64,000 nt of DNA from an archaeon (GCA_021828185.1 JAKASI010000004.1:124001-188000), one strand, 5' to 3'; positions 8,349 to 17,042 are shown, numbered from the stretch's first letter. The notes: a model not told the origin generated them from the sequence alone. Made by a program: numbers and translations.

Positions 8349-9422
8349 CTACTGGTGGAACCCTAGGACTTCGGTCTGCTCGTCCGCCTCGCTCTTCTTG
8401 AACCAGGCAGAAACGATCCCGCCGGGCGCCTCGATGGCCACGAACGCATACCCGAGCTTCTTCACTTCTTCGACGAGCGAGCTCTTGATCATCCCGTTCT
8501 GCGACTGGACGCACATCAGGTCGTCGAACATCGCCCCGATGACGTACGGCGGCTCGGTGTTCCACCTGAACTTCTTCAGGACCTTGGAGACCCTGACGCA
8601 CTCCTGGGCGAACTCCTCCCCCTCCTGGACGTAGGACCGCTTCCCGAGAAGGACGTCTTCAGGGAGAGGTGATGTCCGTGCCGGAGCCGGAGCGGCCGGC
8701 ACTGCCTGTGGGGGTGCCTTTGCCACCGGGGCTTCCCGTTTCGGCTGGATTTCCTGCTTTGGTTCTTCGGCTGCCTCGACCTTGGGCTCTGCGGCAATCG
8801 GCTCAGGGCCTGCCTCCGGGGCGTTCGAAGGATTGTCAATCATAGTCGCTACGTCTATCGACAGGTCGACCTTGTCCGGGGTCCAGGTGTAGGTCACCTT
8901 GCCAGAGTCGTCGCAGAAGACCCCTGACTCCAGGAACCCGTTTACTTCATTGATCTTGGTGATGTCGAAGGACTTCGTGAACCGCTCGCGGCCGTTCGCT
9001 ATCCCGAACATCTTCACCGCCCTGCCCGTCCCTTCGTCTACGACGTCGACCACCAGGTTCCCGAGCCTGACCCGGTCTTCTGCGAGGACCTGACTGGCCG
9101 GCGCCTCGTACTGGACCTCCATCGGCTCATGGGGTTCGGGGAGCGGCTCCTTCACTCTGACCCTGACTGGCACCTCTACCGGCTCCTCGACAGGCGCCTC
9201 CGCCTCCTGGGCTGGTCTCTCCGTGGTCTCTACCGTCTGAGGGGGTGCCACCGGCTCTTCGCGCTTCGGCTGTTCCGTGGCGCCCGGCTCCTTCGCCTTA
9301 ATCTTGTGCCCTCGGTGGTTGAGCCTGAAGTAGCTGGCCCCCTGTGCCGTGAAATACGATTTCGTGGTGTTGCAGTCCAGACAGGTCACTTCATACAGGT
9401 CCGAATTCTCAGTGCTCATCAT
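8349..9422 (-). CDS. Protein with N-terminal zinc-ribbon-like motif and Pro/Glu-rich linkers
   Basis: A 357-residue protein. Residues 8-40 hold a CLDC pair and a HRGHK element, which may bind zinc. A proline/glutamate-rich linker follows, then a compact domain near 110-195 (RVRLGNLVVDVVDEGTGRAV), a second Pro/Ala-rich linker, and a C-terminal alpha/beta domain (residues about 255-345). The two folded domains with disordered linkers suggest an adaptor. I cannot assign a family. The start is one of two adjacent ATG codons. Confidence 0.65.
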   Translation of the reverse strand: MMSTENSDLYEVTCLDCNTTKSYFTAQGASYFRLNHRGHKIKAKEPGATEQPKREEPVAPPQTVETTERPAQEAEAPVEEPVEVPVRVRVKEPLPEPHEPMEVQYEAPASQVLAEDRVRLGNLVVDVVDEGTGRAVKMFGIANGRERFTKSFDITKINEVNGFLESGVFCDDSGKVTYTWTPDKVDLSIDVATMIDNPSNAPEAGPEPIAAEPKVEAAEEPKQEIQPKREAPVAKAPPQAVPAAPAPARTSPLPEDVLLGKRSYVQEGEEFAQECVRVSKVLKKFRWNTEPPYVIGAMFDDLMCVQSQNGMIKSSLVEEVKKLGYAFVAIEAPGGIVSAWFKKSEADEQTEVLGFHQ

Positions 9423-9613
9423 TCTTGGGTGGCTTCCCGTTTTCCAGTTCCCCCTGTCGCCTTATTTCTCGGCTTTTGCCGTAGGCCTTCCGGGCCCGCT
9501 TCCCTCTTCTGGAAATCGGTAGGGCTTCGTTCTCGCTCCGCGATGATAAGCGCAGCAAGCTTCATAAACGCGCAGAAAGGGTTCGTTCTTGGGATCTTCG
9601 GGAGCATCTAGGA

Positions 9614-10432
9614 TTGAACTGCGAGTATTGCGGGAAGCAGGAGACGCTCCCGTTCGTCTGCAACTACTGCGGAGGAGTCTATTGCTCCGAACATAGGCTC
9701 CCCGAAGCGCACATGTGCAAGGGGGACCTGACCCAGAAGCGGACCATAGTCGCTCCCCCGCAGACCACCTTCAGCTGGCAGACCCCTACAGTGACACCGT
9801 CATACCAGGCTCGGAGGCAGGGAAACGTATACTCGAAGATCGAGGTCAGGGACATTCTGATCGCCTGGCTCGCCCTCGGCATAGCGTTCACCCTGGCGAC
9901 CGTGGGGAGGACCGGGATCTTCTTCGGTGGGGGGTTCACGACCTCGGAGCTCGCCCAGGGCTTTGGCATCGCCATGCTTACGGTCGGGCCCGGCTTCGTC
10001 CTCCATGAGCTCAGCCACAAGTTCGTCGCCCAGAGGTACGGGTTCTGGGCGGAGTTCAGGATGTGGCCCATGGGGCTCGTCCTGGCCTTGGTGACCTCCC
10101 TCATCGGGTTTATCTTCGCAGCCCCGGGGGCGACGTACATCCAGGGGACGAACATCTCCAAGGAGGAGAACGGCCAGATCTCCATCGCCGGGCCGCTGGT
10201 CAACATAGTCATTGGGGTCCTCTTCCTCCCGCTTGCCCTATTCGCCGCGCAGGGGAGCTTCCTCCTGGACCTGGGAGTCACCGGGGCCTACATCAACATC
10301 TTCCTTGCCCTGTTCAACCTCCTCCCCATCGGCCCGCTCGACGGTTCCAAGGTTTGGCGCTGGAACATCGCCATCTGGGCCGCGACCTTCATCCCGACCG
10401 GGGTCGCGTTCTACTACCTGTTCTGGGCCTGA
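9614..10432 (+). CDS. AN1-type zinc finger fused to a site-2 (M50) membrane protease
   Basis: Residues 3-35 match the AN1 finger spacing exactly: C-x2-C-x9-C-x2-C-x4-C-x2-H-x5-H-x-C. A linker of about 45 residues follows, then a six-helix membrane protein with the M50 metalloprotease motif HELSH (His131) and the second zinc-ligand motif NLLPIGPLDG near residue 235. The family cleaves transmembrane substrates inside the membrane. The AN1 finger is cytosolic and may recognise substrates. The start is TTG 9614. The architecture is unusual but has been seen in archaea. Confidence 0.88.
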   Translation: MNCEYCGKQETLPFVCNYCGGVYCSEHRLPEAHMCKGDLTQKRTIVAPPQTTFSWQTPTVTPSYQARRQGNVYSKIEVRDILIAWLALGIAFTLATVGRTGIFFGGGFTTSELAQGFGIAMLTVGPGFVLHELSHKFVAQRYGFWAEFRMWPMGLVLALVTSLIGFIFAAPGATYIQGTNISKEENGQISIAGPLVNIVIGVLFLPLALFAAQGSFLLDLGVTGAYINIFLALFNLLPIGPLDGSKVWRWNIAIWAATFIPTGVAFYYLFWA

Positions 10433-10536
10433 CCGTTTGTTCCTGGCCGTCCGATGGTGTAGACACGGTCAGCAATCTGTTAAGATAATTCGAGCTTCTA
10501 CTCTTTGCGGCTTTTGGCGTCATCCTAACAGCCGCA

Positions 10537-11115
10537 TTGGCCTACCAGACTCAACCGGGGAGCCTGCCGCAGCAGGTAGGGCCCTTGTTTATCCTTGCCG
10601 AATGGGCCGTTTCGGTGCACGCTTTCAAAAGGAACAAGGTCCCAGTCCCCAAGAAGGTGGTCGCAGCGGCTCTGTGCAATTCGGGGTACTCCTACCGGGA
10701 CGTCGCTGAGATGCTCGGCGGGATGTCCTACATCGCGGCCCGAGACGCGTACTTCTCGCTGACGACGAGCCTCCCCGTGGAAGAGAAGAAACAGAGAAAG
10801 TCCGTGGCCATCGACGGCTCGGACGTCACCCTCGGAGGGAAGCTCTTCCACGTCTGGCTCGCCCGTGACGTCGATACAGGGGCGATCATGTCGTTCCAGG
10901 CGTCCCCTGACGCATCTGCCGAAGACGGCGCGAGGTTCCTTTCCAACGTGGCTTCCCAGTGCGCCAACAAGCCCCTTCTGCGCCTGGGGACCGGCCCCAA
11001 CCACCCGCGGGGGCTGATGAACCTCGACCTCTATTTCCAGCTGCAGCCCAACCAGTCTATCATCACCAAGCTCGGGCGGCTCCTCCTCGGAAACGGCGTC
11101 TGGGAAGGGGTTTAA
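10537..11115 (+). pseudogene. Decayed IS6-like DDE transposase-derived gene
   Basis: A 192-residue frame: an N-terminal HTH (NSGYSYRDVAEML) and the start of an RNase H-like DDE fold, VAIDGSDVTLGGKLFHVWLA and DVDTGAIMSFQASPD. The first catalytic Asp (AIDGS) is present. The second, normally in ITDRGP, reads LRLGTGPNH, and the third (RNRIER) region is missing. So it cannot transpose. It is either a remnant or a protein re-used by the host; codon use is like the neighbours, suggesting age. The start is TTG 10537. No terminal inverted repeats were found. Confidence 0.65.
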
Positions 11116-11141
11116 GGCAGAGGGACCGTCCCGCCTCTTCT

Positions 11142-11525
11142 GTGAAGTACCTGCTCGTCTACGACGACAGATGCGGCCCCTGCACCAGGTTCCGGAACGT
11201 CGTTGAGCTCCTAGATGCGCGGCGCAGGCTGGACTACGCCGGCCTCGACGAGGCAGAAAGGTCTGGAAGCTTGGGCCCGGTCCCCGCCCCCCGCCGCAGC
11301 AGGTCGTTCCATCTTGTGTCCCCTGACGGACGAGTCTGGAGCGGCGAGTCCGCCTTCCCCCACCTGGCGGCTCTGGTTTCTGGAGGAAGAGTATTGTCTG
11401 AAGCCATGAAGGTCCCGCCCGTGTTCGCCGCGACCAGCTTCGTCTACTCGGTGTTCTCGAGGCTTCATGACTCAGGCTACTGCAGTGGTCTGGGATGCCC
11501 GGCGAAGGCTGCCATGGATGGCTAG
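11142..11525 (+). CDS. DCC-family (DUF393) thioredoxin-like oxidoreductase
   Basis: A 127-residue protein starting VKYLLVYDDRCGPCTRF; the CGPC pair next to a strand is the hallmark of the DCC/DUF393 thiol-disulfide family. RSRSFHLVSPDGRVWSGE further along also fits. GTG 11142 is chosen because GTTTAAGG, about 28 bases upstream, overlaps the end of the preceding gene and looks like a TATA box. The partner is unknown. Confidence 0.75.
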   Translation: MKYLLVYDDRCGPCTRFRNVVELLDARRRLDYAGLDEAERSGSLGPVPAPRRSRSFHLVSPDGRVWSGESAFPHLAALVSGGRVLSEAMKVPPVFAATSFVYSVFSRLHDSGYCSGLGCPAKAAMDG

Positions 11526-11534
11526 GGCCCCACT

Positions 11535-11558
11535 GTCGACATCGATATCGACGTCGAC
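11535..11558. repeat. Intergenic four-hexamer RTCGAY repeat, copy 1
   Basis: GTCGAC ATCGAT ATCGAC GTCGAC is four tandem RTCGAY hexamers and also a 24-base near-perfect palindrome (22 of 24) centred on GATATC. It lies just after the DUF393 stop. Related copies are at 16118 and 19180. Confidence 0.55.
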
Positions 11559-11621
11559 TTGGCCCCCCGCGACTTCGGGGTCAGTTTTTGACAAAGTAGC
11601 GCGCCTAAATTCACCCCCCGC

Positions 11622-11630
11622 ACTATATCT
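11622..11630 (+). promoter_or_regulatory. TATA box for the cdvA-like gene
   Basis: ACTATATCT is centred 27 bases before ATG 11653, consistent with a leaderless transcript. Confidence 0.6.
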
Positions 11631-11652
11631 CGTTCGATCCGCTCCATCCATC

Positions 11653-12321
11653 ATGCGCGCTGAAGCACTCGAGAAGCTAGTTGACAGACCTGTGAAGGAC
11701 ACCTACGGAAGGTATGTCGGTTTTGTTGTCGGATTCTCCGTCGACACCTCCGGGGACCTGAAGTCTGTCGGTGTGGACCAGGGTAACGGTGAGTTCACCG
11801 AGTACCCATCTGAACGGATCGTGTCGACCGCGGACGGGTTCGTCCTCATCCCCGCCTGGAAGGTCGAATGCGACTCCCTGGGCAAGGAGATAGACGGCGT
11901 TCGCAGGAGGGCGAAGGCGCTCCAGGAGCTCGCCAAGGAAGGCGAGATCCCCAGGACGATGTTCGAAGAGCTGATGACGAAATACCAGGACGAAGCAACC
12001 AAGATCCAGGGCTCATACAAGTCTCTCGCCGAAGGGATGGTGGTGAGGATCGGAGAGCTGGAGGGACAGAAGGAGACGCTCGACCGGTTCCTCGTCAACG
12101 TGAAGGTCCAGTACAGGGCTGGCGAGATAGACGAGGCGGCCTACAAGGTGGCCGTTGACTGCGGCCAGTCCATGCAGAGGAGGAACCAGCAGGAGATGGA
12201 AGACCTCGGGAAGATGCTGAAGGCAGCCACGGAGCCGCTGTCACAGCCGCAGCAGCAGCCCCAGCAGAAGCAGGTAGCCCGCCCACCAGTCCAGCAAGCA
12301 CAGCAGGCGACCGCAGAGTAG
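11653..12321 (+). CDS. cdvA: CdvA-like PRC-barrel coiled-coil cell-division protein
   Basis: A 222-residue protein. Residues 1-70 form a PRC-barrel beta domain (PVKDTYGRYVGFVVGFSVD). Residues about 75-195 are a long coiled coil with heptad-like charges, and the tail is rich in Gln and Pro. This is the layout of CdvA, which recruits ESCRT-III (CdvB) to mid-cell in Crenarchaeota and Thaumarchaeota. The final E3B-like motif is not obvious, so it could be one of the CdvA paralogues. ATG 11653 is fixed by the TATA box at 11622. CdvB and CdvC are not in the window. Confidence 0.75.
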   Translation: MRAEALEKLVDRPVKDTYGRYVGFVVGFSVDTSGDLKSVGVDQGNGEFTEYPSERIVSTADGFVLIPAWKVECDSLGKEIDGVRRRAKALQELAKEGEIPRTMFEELMTKYQDEATKIQGSYKSLAEGMVVRIGELEGQKETLDRFLVNVKVQYRAGEIDEAAYKVAVDCGQSMQRRNQQEMEDLGKMLKAATEPLSQPQQQPQQKQVARPPVQQAQQATAE

Positions 12322-12385
12322 GGTCCGGCAGCTCTCGATAGGAGATGAGACTGCCCCTGGCACCTCTCACGGAGGCTGACTCCGC

Positions 12386-12874
12386 ATGAGCCGTGAGGCC
12401 ACGGTCAGCGCCACCCAGATGGTGGCGCGAAGCCTGAAGATATCGGCGGCGACCCACCTGGTCGTAGCGTCGGTCGCGGTAGGTGTGGCAGTCAACGCGG
12501 CTGTGGCCATGCAATTCCTGGGGGTGACTGGGCAAGCTGTCCTTTTGGCAATCGTCTTCGCCTCCCTTGCAGCAGGGGGGGCGGCGGTCTCCGTCGACGT
12601 CTACTCGCGGTCTGCCCAGGTGGTCTCCAACCTCCGCTCGATTGGGGCCAGCTCCGGCAGCGTGTCATCGGCTGTGGTCCTGTCCCTGATAGGCTACGGG
12701 GCCGGAGGCTCAGCCCTGGGCGGGGTCCTCGGAACCACCCTGGGGGCTGCCCTCGGCGGCGCGGGGATCCTCGGGGAGACCCTCCTCGTCCACATGGTGG
12801 CGGTCGTCTTCGCCGCGTGCACGGGACTTTCTGCAGGGATCTTCTTCGGAGCCAGAGCTTCATGGCACAGATAG
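12386..12874 (+). CDS. Single-core FtsX-type ABC permease
   Basis: A 162-residue protein with four predicted membrane helices. The segment NLRSIGASSGSVSSAV followed by glycine-rich helices matches the FtsX/MacB core, where a cytoplasmic coupling helix precedes helix 2. It lacks the large extracellular domain of MacB or LolC. Its end overlaps the start of the ATPase gene by 13 bases, so the two form one transporter, perhaps as a dimer. The substrate is unknown. Confidence 0.65.
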   Translation: MSREATVSATQMVARSLKISAATHLVVASVAVGVAVNAAVAMQFLGVTGQAVLLAIVFASLAAGGAAVSVDVYSRSAQVVSNLRSIGASSGSVSSAVVLSLIGYGAGGSALGGVLGTTLGAALGGAGILGETLLVHMVAVVFAACTGLSAGIFFGARASWHR

Positions 12875-13575
12875 GGGTCCTGCAGCGCCCGGCGCCTCCG
12901 GGGAACCACGACCGGTTCGCCATCGAGCTCAGCCACGTGAAGAAGTCCTACGGCCCCAACGCGTACTCGGAGGTGTACACCGACCTCCACTTCCAGCTCC
13001 TGAGGGGGACCTTCGTCGCCCTCGAGGGGCCCATAGGGAGCGGCAAGACCACGATGCTCAACATGTTCGCAGGGATCGAAAGGCCGACCGCGGGGACGAT
13101 CATAGTCCACGGCCAGGACATCACAGCCATGGACGACGACACACTGGCGGCGTACCGCGCGAAGATGATAGGGCTCGTGCCCCAGGTCCAGACCCTGATG
13201 CCGGAGCTCACCGTCTACCAGAACGTGGAACTCCCGCTCATGTTCGCCAAGGTCTCCAGGGACGACAGGCGGAGGAGGGTGGACGAGGTCCTCGACAGGG
13301 TCGGGGTGAAGGGAGAGGCGGAGAGGGTCGCCGGGACCCTCAGCGTGGGCGAGAGGCAGATGGTGTCCTTCGCCAGGGCCCTGGTCAACGACCCCCCGAT
13401 ACTCCTCCTCGACGAGCCGACTGAAGCGCTCGACCCTCTCATGTCTGAGGTGGTCCTCGGGCTCCTCCGGGGGGACAACATGACCGCCGGGAAGACGATC
13501 TTCGTGACCACCCATGACAGGCGGGTGTCGGCCCTGGCGAGGAGAACCCTGAGGGTCAGGAAGAAGATACCCTAG
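12862..13575 (+). CDS. LolD/MacB-type ABC transporter ATPase
   Basis: A 237-residue ATPase with Walker A GPIGSGKTT, Q-loop GLVPQVQTL, signature TLSVGERQM, Walker B ILLLDEPTE and H-loop VTTHD. The order and PELTVYQNVELP are typical of the LolD/FtsE/MacB group that works with FtsX permeases. The signature GGQ is changed to VGE. ATG 12862 is used; it overlaps the permease gene, whereas the upstream residues from 12817 have no homology. Confidence 0.9.
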   Translation: MAQIGVLQRPAPPGNHDRFAIELSHVKKSYGPNAYSEVYTDLHFQLLRGTFVALEGPIGSGKTTMLNMFAGIERPTAGTIIVHGQDITAMDDDTLAAYRAKMIGLVPQVQTLMPELTVYQNVELPLMFAKVSRDDRRRRVDEVLDRVGVKGEAERVAGTLSVGERQMVSFARALVNDPPILLLDEPTEALDPLMSEVVLGLLRGDNMTAGKTIFVTTHDRRVSALARRTLRVRKKIP

Positions 13576-13815
13576 GCCGCTGCTGTGAAACTGCATTTTC
13601 ACGGGTGATTGCAGAAGCGGCTCGAGGCGCGGGGCTGCCTAGTCGCGGTCACAGGGTTGAGTGTTGAGGCGCCTCGTCCGAGTCCTCGCCCACGCCGGCC
13701 TCTCATGGAAGCATTTCGCCCTCGTTGTCAACTTGACACTCCCAGCCACGCCGTAAGCAGGCGGGCTGGCTCCCTTCGCTTCCGTTAAGAGCGGCCCCGT
13801 GAGGGGGTACGAGCA

Positions 13816-14730
13816 TTGCAGACAGAGAGCCCCCGAAAGCCCTGGTACACCAGGCCAAAGTACATCATCCTCATCGCGGTGCTGGCCGTCCTCCTGCTCT
13901 TCTCCCTCTACCCGGTGGGGCCGTCCGGTCCGAAGCCCAAGAGTCAGGTGGCCCTGGACAGCGCGATCACCTACTTCGCGAACAACTACAACTTCACCCT
14001 CGGTCTCATCCCGGAGACTCCGGGGAGCCACGTCTACTGGTTGGTATCGGACAATTATCTTGCCGACCTCGCGCTGACAAGATACTCCTCCAGCAACCAG
14101 TCGACGGCCAACTTTGGAGCGGCTCTTTCCACCGCCCTTTCAGGGTATGAAGCGACTCTCCCGGCCGTCCTCAGGCAGAGCCAGTACTCGGCCCTGAACT
14201 CGACGAAAGCCTACTTCGGCTGCTCCGCCGACTATGCCCTGTCGTGGTCCACCGGGGGCGTGGCCGCGGGCGGGAACGGCTCCGCTGTCCTGATGACAAC
14301 GGCCAACGACCAGGGCCCGGCCTGCGCCAGCCAGAACTACGCGGACCTCCTCTTCCTGCAGGCGATATACAGTCACAGGCTCGGGGACTCGACGGCCGCC
14401 GCCTCCTACTATCAGACGGGGGCGAAGGACTTCGACGGGAAGGGGTTCGTCGACCTGGCGAACCAGGGGTCCGCACAGGGAACTCTGACTTATCAGACGT
14501 ACAAGGTGGCGCTCTACGTCTATGCCACCATCTGCCTCGGAGAGCAGGCGAACGCGCCGAACCTCGCGGCCGCCGAGAGCACCCTTCTTCACATGCAGTC
14601 GAACTCCACCGGCGGGTTTGCGACCTCGTACGGATCGGGCATCACTCCGACGTCAGGGGCGAACACGGAGACGACAGCCCTGGCCGCTCTGGCCCTGGAG
14701 CTGATGATCAGTCCGTCGAGCTCATGTTAG
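13816..14730 (+). CDS. Signal-anchored extracytoplasmic helical-repeat protein
   Basis: A 304-residue protein. A positive N-terminus (KPWYTRPK) is followed by one hydrophobic helix (residues 17-36), so the rest lies outside. The outer part has repeated helices with NxS/T sites and ends in NTETTALAALALELM, a pattern seen in alpha/alpha toroids such as glycan-processing or prenyltransferase-like proteins. No catalytic motif is clear. The start is TTG 13816. Confidence 0.6.
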   Translation: MQTESPRKPWYTRPKYIILIAVLAVLLLFSLYPVGPSGPKPKSQVALDSAITYFANNYNFTLGLIPETPGSHVYWLVSDNYLADLALTRYSSSNQSTANFGAALSTALSGYEATLPAVLRQSQYSALNSTKAYFGCSADYALSWSTGGVAAGGNGSAVLMTTANDQGPACASQNYADLLFLQAIYSHRLGDSTAAASYYQTGAKDFDGKGFVDLANQGSAQGTLTYQTYKVALYVYATICLGEQANAPNLAAAESTLLHMQSNSTGGFATSYGSGITPTSGANTETTALAALALELMISPSSSC

Positions 14731-14885
14731 AGCGCTCCTAGGAACATCCACGCGGATTCCAGCATCCGGTCCAGCGTCCCTCACCGCCTCCTGAACCCCT
14801 CACTTTCGGCCCCCTCCTCCGCCAAGGCTGCAGCAGCCCCCCAAAGCACAATTATCGCCGTCCGGACGGCGTCGCTCTGGCAACT

Positions 14886-16109
14886 TTGGGACAGACGCCC
14901 TCCGGCGAGCCCCGCGGAGACCCGAAGAGGGCCAACCTGATGATACTGGCCCTGGCCCCCATCTTCCTCGACGTCGGCTTCCTGCAGGTGGTCATCACCG
15001 CCTGGCTCCCCACGGTAGGCATCACCCCCTTCCAGGTCGGCGTCCTCCTCACAGTCCAGGGGATCCTGGCCGTCGCCTCCTCCATCCCCCTCGGGATCGC
15101 ATCCGACATCTACGGGAGGAAGACCATACTCACTGTCGGGGTCCTGGCCGGGTCAGTCGGCTTCATGCTCTATGCTGCAAGCGTCGACTTCGGGGTTCTT
15201 CTGGTCGCCTCGGCAGTCCTCGGGTTCGCCGAGGGGTCGTCGGTGTCGGTCTGGAACGCCCTGCTCGCAGACCTCACCGACACGGACACGAGGAACAAGG
15301 TCTTCTCGCACTCCTACGTCATGATAAGCATCGCCTCGGGGGTCGGTCTCCTCCTTCCGGGGCTCTTCCCAGTGATACAGGCGTGGGTCGGAGCCTCCAT
15401 CTACTCCATCCACAGGTCTATGCTACTGATACTGGGCGTAGTCAGCTTCGCCTCTCCCGCAGGGGTCGTCGCCATCCTCAGGGGGCACAGGGAGACCCAC
15501 AACCCGACGAGGAAGTTCGGCGGGTTCAGGAACATGGGGACCCTCGCGAAGCTCGGCCTGGTCGGGGGTTCCATCGGGTTCGGGGCCGGGTTCATCATCC
15601 CACTGGTGGGGACCTGGTTCCTCCTCCGGTTCGACGTCGGGGACTACTACAGCGGCCCTGTCCTGGCGATCTCCTCGATACTCATCGGCCTGGCTGCCTT
15701 CGCTGCGCCGAAGATGGCGACCAAGTATGGACAGCTCAACGCCATCGTGATAACCGCGGGGTCGTCCGTGGTCTTCATGCTCGCCATGGCCTTCGTCCCC
15801 GAGGTCAACCTAGCCGCCGCCTTCTATGTCGTGCGCACCGGGCTGAGCAACATGAACGGGCCTCTGATGGACTCCTTCTCCATCAGCCTCTTCCCAGCCG
15901 ACCAGAGAGGGCTCGTGAGCGCGGCGACCAACACGATCTTCAGGCTCCCCAACAGCGTCAGCACCTCCTTCGGGGGGTACCTCCTGGGTGTCGGACTCCT
16001 GGCGTACCCGTTCATCATCGCGAGCGCCCTCTATGCCGTCGGGCTGTCCGCGTTCTTCGCCTTCTTCATCGCCAGCAGGAAGTACTCCAAGGTCATGGCG
16101 CAGGGCTAA
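14886..16109 (+). CDS. Major facilitator superfamily transporter
   Basis: A 407-residue protein with about 12 helices. The cytoplasmic loop 2-3 signature GIASDIYGRKTIL is classic for MFS carriers. A second-half AAPKMATKYGQL occupies the equivalent position. It belongs with drug or small-solute efflux types, but the substrate cannot be read from the sequence. It starts at TTG 14886. A four-hexamer repeat lies just downstream. Confidence 0.85.
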   Translation: MGQTPSGEPRGDPKRANLMILALAPIFLDVGFLQVVITAWLPTVGITPFQVGVLLTVQGILAVASSIPLGIASDIYGRKTILTVGVLAGSVGFMLYAASVDFGVLLVASAVLGFAEGSSVSVWNALLADLTDTDTRNKVFSHSYVMISIASGVGLLLPGLFPVIQAWVGASIYSIHRSMLLILGVVSFASPAGVVAILRGHRETHNPTRKFGGFRNMGTLAKLGLVGGSIGFGAGFIIPLVGTWFLLRFDVGDYYSGPVLAISSILIGLAAFAAPKMATKYGQLNAIVITAGSSVVFMLAMAFVPEVNLAAAFYVVRTGLSNMNGPLMDSFSISLFPADQRGLVSAATNTIFRLPNSVSTSFGGYLLGVGLLAYPFIIASALYAVGLSAFFAFFIASRKYSKVMAQG

Positions 16110-16117
16110 CCGGGGTA

Positions 16118-16141
16118 CTCGATGTCGATATCGACGTCGAT
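16118..16141. repeat. Intergenic four-hexamer RTCGAY repeat, copy 2
   Basis: CTCGAT GTCGAT ATCGAC GTCGAT lies nine bases after the MFS stop. Its middle shares ATATCGACGTCGA with copy 1, and it is likewise close to a palindrome around GATATC. Confidence 0.55.
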
Positions 16142-16200
16142 GGCCACCTTGCCCTCGCAAATCTCAGTCGTTTTTCGTCTCCGAGTGCGGTCGGCTGAGA

Positions 16201-16208
16201 TTAAATAT
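16201..16208 (+). promoter_or_regulatory. TATA box for the vapBC operon
   Basis: TTAAATAT is centred about 28 bases before TTG 16232, which supports that start for the antitoxin. Confidence 0.5.
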
Positions 16209-16231
16209 CAGATAGAACATTATCAGACTAC

Positions 16232-16471
16232 TTGAATAACCTTAAGAAGCGCGCTGCTTGGGAAAGGCCGTTGACAAAGGCTCTGGCGAAGGCCAGGAGG
16301 GTAGGGGGGTCGTTGATGGTCACCATCCCCAAGGAAGTGGTCGAGCAGGAGGACATCCATGAAGAAGACATGGTCGAGGTGGACATCCGCAAGGCCAGGA
16401 GGAGCTGGTTCGGGAGCATGCCGGACCTCCCTTCCATGACCCGCGAAGACGAGCTGGACACCCATGAGTAA
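16232..16471 (+). CDS. vapB: VapB-type antitoxin, AbrB fold
   Basis: A 79-residue protein with an AbrB-like DNA-binding region (RRVGGSLMVTIPKEVVEQ, residues 22-40) and an acidic C-terminal tail that would wrap the toxin. It overlaps vapC by eight bases, the usual antitoxin-first order. Such antitoxins also repress their own promoter; the TATA box lies just upstream. TTG 16271 is an alternative start. Confidence 0.8.
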   Translation: MNNLKKRAAWERPLTKALAKARRVGGSLMVTIPKEVVEQEDIHEEDMVEVDIRKARRSWFGSMPDLPSMTREDELDTHE

Positions 16472-16850
16472 GCGCGTCGTGGACGCGTGGGCTTGGCTCG
16501 AGTACCTGAAGGGGTCGGCCCCGGGAAAGAAGGCAGCGGCGGCGATCGAGGGAGGGGGAGAGGTATACACCTGCCCGGTCTCCATCGCCGAAGTGGCGTC
16601 GAGGCTGAAAAGGGCGGAGAAGGACTATCAGACGGCCACGGCCAGGGTCATCTCCCTCTCCAGGGTCACGCCCTGCGGAGCTGCCGACGCGGCCCTGGCA
16701 GGGGCCCTGCACGCCGAGGTCAAAGCAAGGAGCCCCAACTTCAGCCTCGCCGACGCCTTCGTCCTTTCGGCCGCCAGGAGCCTCGGGGCGAAGGTCCTGA
16801 CCGGTGACCCAGACTTCAAGGGGATAAAGGAAGCCGAGCTGGTGGAGTAG
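16464..16850 (+). CDS. vapC: VapC toxin, PIN-domain ribonuclease
   Basis: A 128-residue PIN domain. Conserved acidic residues appear in order: Asp in RVVDAWAWLEYL, Glu in VSIAEVASRL, Asp in SLADAFVLSAAR, and Asp in VLTGDPDFKGI. These coordinate Mg2+ for RNA cleavage. Together with the upstream antitoxin it forms a complete toxin-antitoxin pair, with all catalytic residues intact. Confidence 0.9.
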   Translation: MSKRVVDAWAWLEYLKGSAPGKKAAAAIEGGGEVYTCPVSIAEVASRLKRAEKDYQTATARVISLSRVTPCGAADAALAGALHAEVKARSPNFSLADAFVLSAARSLGAKVLTGDPDFKGIKEAELVE

Positions 16851-16865
16851 GAGCCGTCGTCGAAC

Positions 16866-17042
16866 CTACCCAGTCGCCCTGCCGTCGACCCATTCCCTGA
16901 GTATGTTCTCGATCAGGCTGCTCCTGTTTGAGCTGAGCCTCCCCCGGGCTATCTCCTTCGTCTGGACCGCCCTCAGGGCGTTGTCTACCGACCGGAGGAC
17001 GTCCCCGTCCACGGTAATGGAGATCGCCACCTTTTTTGCCAT
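16866..17042 (-). CDS. Ribbon-helix-helix (CopG-like) DNA-binding protein
   Basis: A 58-residue protein: strand KVAISITVD, helix VLRSVDNALRAVQ, and helix RSSLIENILREWVDG, the RHH order. ATG 17042 is preferred to 17057 because a TATA-like TTCTAAATC on this strand (17068-17076) is about 29 bases before it. It may be a lone antitoxin or a repressor. It converges with vapC. Confidence 0.7.
   Translation of the reverse strand: MAKKVAISITVDGDVLRSVDNALRAVQTKEIARGRLSSNRSSLIENILREWVDGRATG

Noticed and set aside
13576..13815. GC-rich gap after the ABC ATPase considered as a structured RNA
   Set aside because: Some inverted repeats occur, but none forms a known RNA pattern and the composition alone makes hairpins likely.
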